From NCBI RefSeq assembly GCF_001647545.1, contig NZ_LSZH01000002.1, positions 57,300 through 121,299 on the forward strand: 64,000 nt of DNA. Reading direction: 5' to 3'. A program made the translations under genes and the position numbers. The notes beneath the pieces are model-generated. The model searched no databases and was not told the origin of the DNA. It saw only the letters and a program-made list of their open reading frames with translations. Positions 55,990 through 64,000 of this stretch are shown here, in pieces (position 1 is the stretch's first letter; each line of letters opens with the position of its first letter). The stretch comes from Acinetobacter sp. SFB (lineage in GTDB: Bacteria; Pseudomonadota; Gammaproteobacteria; Pseudomonadales; Moraxellaceae).

Positions 55990-57675
55990 TTATACATCTA
56001 AATTTAAATCCGTTACTGCCCCTTTTTCAGCCCCTGTGGTCAATTTGGCAAACTTCGCCAAAGCACCATAGGTGTAATTCGGTTTTGGCTTCACCCAGGC
56101 GGCTTGACGTACTGCCATTTCTTCATCAGAAATATGTAAAGTCATTTCTCGGGTTTCAGCATTAATGGAAATTTTATCACCATTTTTAACCAAGCCGATC
56201 GGACCGCCTTCATAGGCTTCCGGAGTCACATGACCAATGACAAAACCATGACTCCCCCCAGAAAAACGACCATCTGTAAGGAGTGCAACAGATTTACCCA
56301 AACCTTTACCAATAATCGCAGAAGTCGGTTTCAGCATTTCCGGCATCCCCGGACCACCTTTTGGCCCTTCACCGCGAATGACGACTACCTCACCTTCTTG
56401 CACTTCGCCATCCATAATTCCGCGCATCGCACCAATTTCACCTTCGAATACCCGTGCCGGACCTTCAAAATACAGCCCTTCCTTACCGGTAATTTTTGCC
56501 ACTGCACCGGTTGGTGACAGGTTGCCTTTTAAGATCACCAGATGCGAGTCTTTTTTGATCGGCGCATCAAAGGGCAGAATAATTTGCTGCCCTTCAGGAT
56601 AGTCTTCAACATCTGCCAGATTTTCAGCCAAGGTTTTACCGGTGACGGTTAAGCACGAACCATCCAGCATGCCGGCATCCAGCATACGTTTCATCAATGG
56701 CTGAATACCGCCAATCGCAATCAGTTCAGACATCAGGTATTTACCTGATGGACGCACGTCTGCCACCACAGGAATGTCCTGCCCAATACGGACAAAGTCG
56801 TCCAGTGACAGTTCCACACCTGCAGTATGTGCCATCGCCAACATATGCAGTACACCATTGGTCGAGCCACCCAGTGCAATCAACACTTTAATCGAGTTTT
56901 CAAAGGCCGCTTTGGTCATGATGTCGCGGGGTTTAATGTCTAAACGCAGCAAGTTCATTACCGCTTCACCGGCACGGTTACAGTCAAGCAGCTTCTCGTC
57001 TGACACCGCTTCCTGTGCAGATGAACCGGGCAAGCTCATACCTAGCGCTTCAATGGCAGAAGCCATCGAGTTTGCCGTGTACATACCGCCACATGAACCC
57101 GGGCCTGGCAAGGAAACTTCTTCAATATGCTTCACCTGAATTTCGTTAATCTCGCCTTTGGCATATTGACCAACCGCTTCAAATACCGAGATCATATCGG
57201 TATGGCCGGCACCCGGTTTAATGGTTCCGCCATAAATAAACAGACCCGGACGGTTTAAACGTGCCAGCCCCATAATGCAACCCGGCATGTTTTTGTCGCA
57301 GCCACCAATGGCAATCACGCCATCATAAGCCTGACAACCCACCACCGCTTCAATCGAATCTGCAATAATTTCACGCGACACCAAGGAGTATTTCATGCCT
57401 TCGGTACCATTAGAGATACCGTCAGAAATAGTAATGGTATTGAAGATAATACCCTTACCATTGGCAGCATTGACGCCCTTTTCCACTTCACGTGCCAAAC
57501 CATCAATGTGCATATTACAGGGTGTGACATTGGCCCAGGTCGAGGCAATCCCAATAAATGGACGGGTAAAGTCTGCATCTTTAAATCCCGTGGCACGCAT
57601 CATGGAACGTGCCGGTGCATTTTCAATACCTTCGTAAACCGGTGCGGAATGCTCGCGGATATTTGCTTTACTCAT
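55990..57675 (-). CDS. ilvD: Dihydroxyacid dehydratase, [2Fe-2S]-type IlvD paralogue
   Basis: Dehydrates 2,3-dihydroxy acids in branched-chain amino acid synthesis. Three cysteines sit at the positions that hold a [2Fe-2S] cluster in plant and mycobacterial enzymes: [12 protein letters not shown] near residue 52, [10 protein letters not shown] near 120 and [12 protein letters not shown] near 193. [15 protein letters not shown] and [15 protein letters not shown] are further IlvD signatures. Length 561 residues matches this shorter class. It lies next to a longer [4Fe-4S]-class paralogue on the same strand, separated by the repeat element. Whether it serves valine/isoleucine or a sugar-acid pathway is not proven by sequence. 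Confidence 0.92.
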   Translation of the reverse strand: MSKANIREHSAPVYEGIENAPARSMMRATGFKDADFTRPFIGIASTWANVTPCNMHIDGLAREVEKGVNAANGKGIIFNTITISDGISNGTEGMKYSLVSREIIADSIEAVVGCQAYDGVIAIGGCDKNMPGCIMGLARLNRPGLFIYGGTIKPGAGHTDMISVFEAVGQYAKGEINEIQVKHIEEVSLPGPGSCGGMYTANSMASAIEALGMSLPGSSAQEAVSDEKLLDCNRAGEAVMNLLRLDIKPRDIMTKAAFENSIKVLIALGGSTNGVLHMLAMAHTAGVELSLDDFVRIGQDIPVVADVRPSGKYLMSELIAIGGIQPLMKRMLDAGMLDGSCLTVTGKTLAENLADVEDYPEGQQIILPFDAPIKKDSHLVILKGNLSPTGAVAKITGKEGLYFEGPARVFEGEIGAMRGIMDGEVQEGEVVVIRGEGPKGGPGMPEMLKPTSAIIGKGLGKSVALLTDGRFSGGSHGFVIGHVTPEAYEGGPIGLVKNGDKISINAETREMTLHISDEEMAVRQAAWVKPKPNYTYGALAKFAKLTTGAEKGAVTDLNLDV

Positions 57676-57830
57676 TATTTTATTCCTTGGCGATGACCGA
57701 TGTTAAGCTTCAGTCTGGAGCAATTTATTTTAAGATCATTGTATAGAAGGCAGACAGCACATAAAAGCGAAACTCTGTTATGGCATTACGCCATTTAATG
57801 CTTTTACCCCCAACCAAATCACATGATGAA
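57676..57830. other. Intergenic sequence upstream of the shorter ilvD
   Basis: Leader and promoter region of the 561-residue dehydratase gene on the minus strand. AAGGAAT lies just before its start. No attenuator or leader peptide rich in branched-chain codons was recognised. Confidence 0.35.
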
Positions 57831-57920
57831 GCGACATGGATGTCGCTGTTTTTCTGTGCAGCAAGGATGCTGCATCAGGAAAACAAAGGCGTTTTGTTAC
57901 TTTTGCGCCGCCAAAAGTAA
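57831..57920. repeat. Multi-hairpin intergenic element
   Basis: Four hairpins follow one another in 90 bases: GCGACAT/ATGTCGC at 57831-57846, TGCAGCA/TGCTGCA at 57857-57874, AACAAA/TTTGTT at 57882-57898 and TTACTTTTG/CAAAAGTAA at 57897-57920. It is GC-richer than its surroundings and lies between two same-strand genes. The pattern is that of a dispersed intergenic repeat; copy number cannot be judged from one window. Confidence 0.55.
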
Positions 57921-57990
57921 AACATCGTCTAGGCAATATCATTGCAAGATCACAAAGTAAAATACGACCGTGTTATTTTCAATCATCAAT

Positions 57991-58020
57991 AAAAAAGCAC
58001 TCCATCTGGAGTGCTTTTTT
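57991..58020 (-). terminator. Rho-independent terminator after the longer ilvD (minus strand)
   Basis: AAAAAAGCACTCC / GGAGTGCTTTTTT stem with a short loop, about 20 bases beyond the minus-strand stop at 58040. Confidence 0.9.
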
Positions 58021-58039
58021 AATCTGTACAAACTACAAA

Positions 58040-59869
58040 TTAGATATCACGTACCGCACCTTTTGAGGCACTGGTGGTATGCATCGCATAAGCTTTGAGT
58101 GCCTTAGAGACTTTACGCGGACGCGGTTCCGCAGGCTGCCAGCCTTTGGCTTCTTGCGCTTCACGACGCGCAGCCATGGTTGCATCATCCACAGCCAGAT
58201 GAATAGTACGGTTCGGAATATCAATTTCGATACGGTCACCATCTTCTACCAGACCAATGGCACCGCCTTCAGCGGCCTCAGGTGACACGTGACCAATAGA
58301 TAGGCCTGATGAACCACCAGAGAAACGGCCATCAGTTAAAAGTGCACAGTCTTTACCCAAACCTTTCGATTTTAAGTAACTGGTTGGATACAGCATTTCC
58401 TGCATACCCGGGCCACCGCGTGGACCTTCGTAGCGAATTACTACTACATCGCCGGCTTTAATACCGCCACCCAAAATACTTTCTACCGCAGCATCCTGGC
58501 TTTCAAAGACACGTGCTGTGCCGTTGAATTTTAAGATCGAATCATCTACACCAGCCGTTTTGACGATACAGCCATCCAGTGCAATGTTGCCGTAAAGCAC
58601 AGCCAAGCCGCCATCTTGCGAGAAGGCATGTTCTGCATTACGGATCACACCGGTTTCACGGTTACCGTCTAAAGTTTGGTAATAACGGTTTTGCGAGAAA
58701 GCAGTTTGAGTCGGCACACCGCCTGGGGCTGAGCGGAAAAACTCGTAGACATCCGCATCTTCAGTACGGATGATGTCCCATTTATCCAAGGCATCTTTTA
58801 AGGTTTTTTCATGTACTGTCGGTACTGAAGTATCCAATAAGCCTGCGCGGTCAAGTTCACCCAGGATTGACATGATCCCGCCTGCACGGTGTACGTCTTC
58901 CATATGCACATCTTGTTTTGCCGGTGCCACTTTACACAGCACTGGAACTTTACGAGAAAGACGATCAATGTCTGTCATGGTGAAATCGACTTCGGCTTCA
59001 TGTGCCGCGGCCAATAAATGCAGTACAGTATTGGTTGAACCACCCATTGAAACGTCTAAAGTCATGGCATTTTCAAACGCTGCTTTAGTCGCAATTGAAC
59101 GCGGTAAAATGCTGTAATCATCTTGTTCATAATGGCGTTTTGCCAGTTCTACAATCAACTGACCTGCACGTTCGAATAATTTTTTACGGTTGGCGTGAGT
59201 TGCTAAAGTTGAACCATTACCCGGTAAAGACAGACCCAAAGCTTCAGTTAAACAGTTCATTGAGTTGGCGGTGAACATGCCTGAACATGAACCACAGGTT
59301 GGACATGCAGAGCGTTCGTATTCAGCCACTTCTTCATCGGTGAAACTGTCATCTGCTGCAACGATCATGGCATCGACCAAATCAATGGCTTTTTCATCCC
59401 CACGAATTTTGACTTTACCCGCTTCCATTGGGCCACCCGACACGAACACCACTGGAATATTGAGACGCATTGCTGTCATCAACATGCCCGGGGTGATTTT
59501 GTCACAGTTAGAAATACAGACCATCGCATCGGCACAGTGTGCATTGACCATGTATTCAACCGAGTCCGCAATCAGGTCACGTGAAGGCAATGAATACAGC
59601 ATGCCGTCATGGCCCATCGCAATTCCGTCATCTACGGCAATGGTATTGAATTCTTTGGCCACACCGCCTGATGCTTCAATCTGACGTGCCACAAGCTGAC
59701 CTAAGTCTTTCAAATGGACGTGACCCGGTACAAACTGAGTGAAAGAGTTGACCACCGCAATAATCGGTTTACCAAAATCTTCATCTTTCATGCCGGTTGC
59801 ACGCCATAAGCCACGTGCGCCAGCCATATTTCTTCCGTGTGTCGATGTTTTTGAACGATAGTCAGGCAT
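58040..59869 (-). CDS. ilvD: Dihydroxyacid dehydratase, E. coli-type [4Fe-4S] class
   Basis: Canonical branched-chain amino acid dehydratase. The start at 59869 gives [26 protein letters not shown], colinear with E. coli IlvD, and 609 residues. An upstream ATG adds 16 residues with no family match. Cluster cysteines are in [11 protein letters not shown] near residue 120 and [16 protein letters not shown] near 195. The [12 protein letters not shown] stretch lacks the third cysteine found in the shorter paralogue, as expected for the oxygen-sensitive class. [15 protein letters not shown] is the C-terminal active-site loop. Confidence 0.95.
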   Translation of the reverse strand: MPDYRSKTSTHGRNMAGARGLWRATGMKDEDFGKPIIAVVNSFTQFVPGHVHLKDLGQLVARQIEASGGVAKEFNTIAVDDGIAMGHDGMLYSLPSRDLIADSVEYMVNAHCADAMVCISNCDKITPGMLMTAMRLNIPVVFVSGGPMEAGKVKIRGDEKAIDLVDAMIVAADDSFTDEEVAEYERSACPTCGSCSGMFTANSMNCLTEALGLSLPGNGSTLATHANRKKLFERAGQLIVELAKRHYEQDDYSILPRSIATKAAFENAMTLDVSMGGSTNTVLHLLAAAHEAEVDFTMTDIDRLSRKVPVLCKVAPAKQDVHMEDVHRAGGIMSILGELDRAGLLDTSVPTVHEKTLKDALDKWDIIRTEDADVYEFFRSAPGGVPTQTAFSQNRYYQTLDGNRETGVIRNAEHAFSQDGGLAVLYGNIALDGCIVKTAGVDDSILKFNGTARVFESQDAAVESILGGGIKAGDVVVIRYEGPRGGPGMQEMLYPTSYLKSKGLGKDCALLTDGRFSGGSSGLSIGHVSPEAAEGGAIGLVEDGDRIEIDIPNRTIHLAVDDATMAARREAQEAKGWQPAEPRPRKVSKALKAYAMHTTSASKGAVRDI

Positions 59870-60298
59870 TGTGTATTTCCAACAAAGTTTGTGCTCGAAA
59901 TGAATTCTAGGATTCACTCTGGCTGAATGATACTGATATATAAGGTTAAATCAGTCGAAATATAGACATATCTTACTACAGGTTGCATTGAAGCAAAGCC
60001 CTGTAAGCATGATTTTTAATGAGAGAAATCTATGGATGTTTCGACGATTTATATAAAATAAACTGATACTGAAAGCTAATATAACGCCATAACACTGAAT
60101 TAAATACAAAACTTTCATGAATAATTTTTTAATTTTGCATTACTTTATTTTATTATTAATTAGGTTTGAATAAAGCACTATCTGCAAAAACCCGAGATAA
60201 AGATCTGAGTTTCAGTAGTTTGGGACTTCATGCACACGATCTTAGGTCTGGCTCTGCTTTTGCCTTATAATGCATTAAGTTTATTTGGAATTTCATCT
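59870..60298. other. Divergent intergenic region ilvD / fmt
   Basis: A 429-base gap that must hold the ilvD promoter on the minus strand and the fmt promoter on the plus strand. A TATAAT box for fmt is listed separately. No riboswitch, leader peptide or stable hairpin was recognised. Confidence 0.4.
60242..60271 (+). promoter_or_regulatory. Candidate fmt promoter
   Basis: A perfect TATAAT at 60266-60271 has a weak TTAGGT 18 bases before it. Transcription would start near 60278, supporting the fmt start at 60299 rather than an in-frame ATG at 60230. Confidence 0.4.
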
Positions 60299-61258
60299 GT
60301 GAAAATCATCTTTGCGGGTACACCAGAATTTGCAGCGGTCGCTTTAGACGCGCTGTTGAAAACAGAACATGAAATTGTTGCGGTATATACCCAACCTGAC
60401 CGCAAAGCGGGTCGTGGGCAAAAACTCAGCGCATCGGCAGTCAAACAATTGGCTTTAGAACACGACATTCCGGTGTATCAGCCGCTGCATTTCAAATCAT
60501 CGACTGAAGAAGGTCTGGCAGCACAGGCTGAACTGAAAGCTTTAAATGCAGATGTGATGGTGGTGGCAGCCTATGGCTTGATCCTGCCGCAAGCGGTTTT
60601 AGACACGCCTAAATATGGCTGTTTAAATATTCATGGCTCTTTATTGCCACGCTGGCGCGGTGCAGCACCGATTCAACGTGCCATTGCAACGGGTGATAGC
60701 GAAACAGGCGTGACCATTATGAAAATGGCCGCAGGTCTGGACACCGGTGACATGATGTATAAAACCCTCTGCCCGATTGAAGCCACAGATACCTCTGCAA
60801 GCCTGCATGATAAACTTGCCATTCAGGGGGCAACTGCTATTGTCGCTGTTTTAGAATCGACAGAAAAACTGCAACACTATTTAGCAACACGTGAAGTTCA
60901 AGATGAAGCTTTAACCGTCTATGCGCACAAATTATCAAAAGCTGAGGCGCAGATTGACTGGGCCATCGATGCGGTACAAATTGACCGTAATATTCGCGCT
61001 TTTAACCCGTGGCCTGTGGCATTTATCGTGCTGGATGAAAAAAACAACCTGCGTGTCTGGAATTCTCAGTTATCCAATGCCACTGCAGAAAATTCTCAAG
61101 TGGGTGAAATCATTGCAATTGATAAACACGGCGTACATGTTGCCTGTGCAAATAACACTGTAATCACGCTAACTGCTTTACAATGGCCAGGTGGCAAACC
61201 GCTGAATGCCGTACAAATTTTACAAACTCAAAAACTGAATATCGGACAAATTTTATAA
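60299..61258 (+). CDS. fmt: Methionyl-tRNA formyltransferase
   Basis: Formylates initiator Met-tRNA. The GTG at 60299 gives MKIIFAGTPEFAAVALDALL, the standard N-terminus, with TTTGGA upstream, and 319 residues. The catalytic region is LNIHGSLLPRWRGAAPIQRAI with Asn and His, then ETGVTIMKMAAGLDTGDMM with the catalytic Asp. The C-terminal OB-like domain follows from about 210. The stop overlaps the rsmB start by one base (TAATG), so the two are translationally coupled. Confidence 0.96.
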   Translation: MKIIFAGTPEFAAVALDALLKTEHEIVAVYTQPDRKAGRGQKLSASAVKQLALEHDIPVYQPLHFKSSTEEGLAAQAELKALNADVMVVAAYGLILPQAVLDTPKYGCLNIHGSLLPRWRGAAPIQRAIATGDSETGVTIMKMAAGLDTGDMMYKTLCPIEATDTSASLHDKLAIQGATAIVAVLESTEKLQHYLATREVQDEALTVYAHKLSKAEAQIDWAIDAVQIDRNIRAFNPWPVAFIVLDEKNNLRVWNSQLSNATAENSQVGEIIAIDKHGVHVACANNTVITLTALQWPGGKPLNAVQILQTQKLNIGQIL

Positions 61259-62565
61259 TGAGACAATCTCCCCACGCCTCTGGTAAGACCTTAAACTTAC
61301 GTGCTCAGGTTGTTAAAACGTTATTGGCTGTCCAAAATGGTCAATCACTGGCATCGGTGTTAAATCAGCACATGAACATCGTGTCAGACAAAGACCGCGC
61401 GTTGTATCACGAATTGGTGCTGGGCTGTCTACGCCAGTGGCATGCACTGAAACAGGTGACTTTACCCCTGCTTACTGTACCGCTTGAAAATCCAGTGGTT
61501 GAAACCTGTTTATATGTCGGTTTATATCAATTGCTGTGCACCCGTGTAGCTGCACATGCTGCGATTTCTGAAACAGTAGAAGCCAGCAAACAACTGGGCA
61601 TGGAAAGTTTAAGTGGCGTGGTAAATGCCATTTTACGCCGTGCAACGCGTGAAACTGAGCAGTTTTATGATGTCTTGGAAAATGCATCGAATTTACCAAG
61701 CTGGTTGGCGAAGCGTTTAAAGAAAGACTGGGGCGAGCAATTTGCTGAACTCAGCTACGAGCTTAAACAGGTTGCGCCACTGACTTTGCGTGTCAATACC
61801 CGTCAGGTCAGCCGCGAAGAATATCTCGACATTCTGGAAGACGAAGGCATCGATGCCCATCGTTGTGAACTTTCCGATGTCGGTATTGTACTGGATGAAA
61901 GTATTCACGTGCCGAGTCTGCCAGGTTTTGAAGCCGGCGGTTTTTCGGTACAGGATGAACATGCCCAGCTTTGCGCAACTTTAGTACCTAATCTGGACGG
62001 TAAATTTGTAATTGATGCCTGTGCAGCACCGGGTGGGAAAACCGCGCATCTTTTAGAGAAATATCAGCCGAAAAAACTGATTGCACTCGATCAAGACGAA
62101 AAACGCTTGAAACGTGTATCTGAGAACTTGGAACGCCTGATTCTCGACGGCAAACACGTTGAAATCATCACCGCAGATGCAGTGAAATGGACTGCACCTG
62201 AGCTTGCGGATTGTATTGTACTAGATGCGCCATGTTCAGCAATTGGGGTGATTCGTCGCCATCCAGACATTCGTTTATTGCGTCAGTCGGGTGATATTGC
62301 CAAAACCGTTGAGTTGCAAAAACAGATTCTTGAAAATATGTGGCAACAGTTGAAAGTCGGTGGCACCCTGCTTTACATCACCTGCTCGATTTTAAAAGCT
62401 GAAAATGAACAGCAAATGGTGGACTTCTTCGCCCGTCATGCCGATGCGCAAGAACAAAAAATTGATGTGGACTGGGGAATTGAACAAATTCATGGTCGCC
62501 AGTTACTGCCAAAAGTGGATCATGGCGATGGTTTCTTCTATTGCCGTATCCAGAAAACGGCATAA
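61258..62565 (+). CDS. rsmB: 16S rRNA (cytosine-967-C5)-methyltransferase RsmB
   Basis: An N-terminal NusB-like RNA-binding domain (residues ~1-135) is followed by a Rossmann-fold methyltransferase. The SAM-binding motif is VIDACAAPGGKTAHLLEKY near residue 258. The two catalytic cysteines are in LDAPCSAIGVIRRHPD near 326 and YITCSILKAENEQQM near 378. The ATG at 61258 overlaps the fmt stop and gives 435 residues. A longer in-frame reading would begin inside fmt. fmt-rsmB order is common in gammaproteobacteria. Confidence 0.96.
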   Translation: MRQSPHASGKTLNLRAQVVKTLLAVQNGQSLASVLNQHMNIVSDKDRALYHELVLGCLRQWHALKQVTLPLLTVPLENPVVETCLYVGLYQLLCTRVAAHAAISETVEASKQLGMESLSGVVNAILRRATRETEQFYDVLENASNLPSWLAKRLKKDWGEQFAELSYELKQVAPLTLRVNTRQVSREEYLDILEDEGIDAHRCELSDVGIVLDESIHVPSLPGFEAGGFSVQDEHAQLCATLVPNLDGKFVIDACAAPGGKTAHLLEKYQPKKLIALDQDEKRLKRVSENLERLILDGKHVEIITADAVKWTAPELADCIVLDAPCSAIGVIRRHPDIRLLRQSGDIAKTVELQKQILENMWQQLKVGGTLLYITCSILKAENEQQMVDFFARHADAQEQKIDVDWGIEQIHGRQLLPKVDHGDGFFYCRIQKTA

Positions 62566-62592
62566 CTCCCCGACATAAAGACGGTTTACATC

Positions 62593-62622
62593 AAAAAGGT
62601 GGCTTTTGAGCCACCTTTTTTT
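62593..62622. terminator. Bidirectional terminator between rsmB and the ZIP pseudogene
   Basis: Twelve-base-pair stem (AAAAAGGTGGCT / AGCCACCTTTTT) with a TTTG loop and T-run. Confidence 0.9.
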
Positions 62623-62649
62623 ATGTCTATGTTTTTTGACGCTATATTT

Positions 62650-63458
62650 TTAAATGACAAATTTAAACAGCACTAAACTCAGCGCTAAAGATGCCATGCT
62701 AATCACCCGTCCATACACTGTTTCATGACCTTGGGCGTAGCGCTTTGCTGTGGGTAAGAGTTCATCCAGTGCCAAAAATACCATCACTCCACCAATCACA
62801 CCAAAGACCGCACCATACACAGTAAAACTCATAAACGGTGCCAAAATAAAGTAACCCAGTGTCGCCCCCAATGGCTCTGCTAAGGCGGAAATAAAACTGG
62901 CACCTAAAGCCAGATCTCTGCGCCCGGTTGCCATATAGATCGGCAACGCAATCGCAATACCTTCGGGAATATTATGAATGGCAATGGCCACCGCTCAGGG
63001 TGCACCCAAAGTTGGGCTTTCTAATGTCGAAAAAAATGTCGCTAAACCTTCAGGGAAGTTGTGTGCGGTAATGGCGAACAAGGTCAGTAAAGCGGTACGC
63101 CTTAACCGTCGTTGTTCAATCTCGGCAGCACGGTTTGCTTCAAGGGTTTCATGTGGGTTGGGAATGAAATGATCCAGCAGCAAGACCAAGATCCTCCCAA
63201 ATAAAAAGGCAAAAGTACCCAAGGCAAAACTAACTTTAGGGTCAAAAGCCTGACTAAAAAAGCAATTAATATATTTAAAATTTCAGCCAATAAAACCTAA
63301 ACCATTGCCCCTGCTGCAAAAACCAAAGCGAACAATAACAGCCGATAACTCGGTTGCCTGAAAAATAAAACCAATATGCCACCAAGCACGGTGGCCAATC
63401 CTTCCAGAAAGGTCACTGCAAATGCGATCCACACTTGGTGCTGCAAAATAGTTTGCAT
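62650..63458 (-). pseudogene. Broken ZIP family metal transporter (ZupT-like)
   Basis: Read across three lesions, the sequence is a full ZupT-like divalent-metal importer of about 270 residues. It begins MQTILQHQVWIAFAVTFLEG with a GGAG upstream. A TAG at 63297-63299 interrupts GAMV-VLLAEIL. The frame shifts by one base at the A-run 63256-63261, between AEILNILIA and FSQAFDPKVSFALGTFAFL. A TGA at 62995-62997 interrupts LESPTLGAP and VAIAIHNIPEGIAIALP. The metal-binding HNFPEG and HNIPEG motifs are intact. Three independent lesions make a functional product unlikely, though clustered sequencing errors should be excluded. Confidence 0.85.
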
Positions 63459-63552
63459 CCGTCAGCTCCCTTTTCAGAAACCAGAAAGCCATTATCATTT
63501 ATGATAATGGCTTTCATTTTCGTGCATTGTCAGTAAAGACTGATTTTTTGAC

Positions 63553-63696
63553 TTAAAGCGTATGCTGATCTTTCACTTCTTCAAGCACATCATCTAATTC
63601 TTCAGGATTTTTCATCAAGTGAAGAATCGACAAGGCTAATCCACCCCATAAAAACACTATCGAGATAATCATCATCACAATTGCTGAAGTATTCAT
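63553..63696 (-). CDS. Small subunit of methionine/alanine NSS importer (MetS-like)
   Basis: A 47-residue protein, MNTSAIVMMIISIVFLWGGLA followed by an acidic tail EELDDVLEEVKDQHTL, with a single membrane helix. AGGAG lies seven to eight bases before the ATG. Its position ten bases after an NSS-family transporter gene on the same strand, plus the helix and acidic tail, match the MetS small subunit of MetPS-type amino-acid importers. Confidence 0.85.
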   Translation of the reverse strand: MNTSAIVMMIISIVFLWGGLALSILHLMKNPEELDDVLEEVKDQHTL

Positions 63697-63706
63697 CTTT
63701 ATTCTC

Positions 63707-64000
63707 CTAGCGATCTTTCATTTTGGCTAATACAAACGCCACCACAGCACAGAAAATGATGCAGCCCCAGCCAAATAACCACTGTAAACTTGTACTATAG
63801 TCACCATAACCTTTTAATAATAAGTTATAGATGGTCATTCCTAAAGTAACCAACAAAATCAAAGAGGTAACCACGGTTAAGGTGAAATTCCAGCCTTTGC
63901 CCAATTGCACAGTTGAAATGGCATTGACGTGATTGCGCAGTTCTAGCAAAGCTGAACGCTTGAACCAGGCAATACTGATAATCGAAATCAACGCTCCGCC
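63707..64000 (-). CDS. NSS family (sodium:neurotransmitter-type) amino-acid transporter, C-terminal end
   Basis: The frame is open to the window edge, giving the last ~97 residues of a longer membrane protein. It has two to three hydrophobic segments (WNFTLTVVTSLILLVTLGMTIY, WLFGWGCIIFCAVVAFVLA) and ends AKMKDR. The fragment resembles the last helices of NSS transporters, and the MetS-like small gene immediately downstream supports a MetP-type methionine/alanine importer. The diagnostic N-terminal sodium site lies outside the window, so the family call leans on context. Confidence 0.75.
   Translation of the reverse strand, partial: GGALISIISIAWFKRSALLELRNHVNAISTVQLGKGWNFTLTVVTSLILLVTLGMTIYNLLLKGYGDYSTSLQWLFGWGCIIFCAVVAFVLAKMKDR

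Noticed and set aside
57836..58066. 76-codon frame running through the multi-hairpin element
   Set aside because: Its codons are explained by the inverted repeats and the ilvD terminator; no ribosome-binding site or domain.
59265..59684. 139-codon plus-strand frame inside the longer ilvD gene
   Set aside because: Antisense to conserved IlvD motifs and with low-complexity Ser/Thr/Ala content; no promoter or ribosome-binding site.

Overview
The window looks like a chromosomal segment of an Acinetobacter species. It carries the capsule (K locus) gene order typical of that genus (wzc-wzb-wza diverging from gna, then a variable centre, then gdr, galU, ugd, gpi, gne1 and pgm, with fkpA at the far end). 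The surrounding housekeeping genes (dapB, dnaJ, ppc, mutY, tag, ilvD, fmt-rsmB) read like Acinetobacter proteins. The lldP gene that usually follows pgm in A. baumannii is absent; glmU-glmS sits there instead, which suggests another species of the genus. No tRNA, rRNA, CRISPR array, insertion sequence or prophage was seen.

Positions 1-32304 are the capsule region. glmU (cut by the window edge), glmS and pgm run rightward and supply UDP-GlcNAc and hexose phosphates. From 26484 leftward to 4381 lies one long, mostly overlapping minus-strand operon: gna and gne2 (UDP-GlcNAcA/GalNAcA), wzx flippase, an ATP-grasp ligase, wzy polymerase, two GT4 glycosyltransferases, fnlA-fnlB-fnlC (UDP-L-FucNAc), a WbuB-like transferase, an initiating sugar-phosphate transferase, qhbA-qhbB-gdr (UDP-QuiNAc4NAc), galU, a divergent ugd, gpi and gne1. 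wza-wzb-wzc run the other way and control export. One initiating transferase plus three glycosyltransferases predicts a four-sugar repeat. The ATP-grasp gene suggests an extra amide-linked group, perhaps an amino acid on the uronic acid. The centre (about 18.2-24.2 kb) is strikingly AT-rich, as expected for an exchanged serotype cassette. Two FKBP-type isomerase genes close the region.

Positions 32.6-41.9 kb hold conserved genes: a dienelactone hydrolase, a HIT protein, mutY, an M23 lipoprotein, tag, a zinc alcohol dehydrogenase, a truncated MFS transporter remnant, a START-domain protein, dapB, a small secreted protein, dnaJ and a small membrane protein. Positions 41.9-47.0 kb hold an RND efflux pair divergent from a TetR regulator, with a near-perfect inverted repeat between them that is a good operator candidate.

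Positions 47.1-64.0 kb hold ppc (with a recognisable promoter), a RutG-type pyrimidine permease, a LysR regulator, a TauE/SafE permease, an isolated CHAP-like hydrolase without a signal peptide, a chorismate mutase overlapping a tandem DsbA-fold protein that lacks CXXC, two dihydroxyacid dehydratases of different iron-sulfur types separated by a multi-hairpin intergenic element, fmt-rsmB, a ZIP metal transporter broken by three lesions, and a MetS-like small subunit beside the end of an NSS amino-acid transporter that runs off the window.
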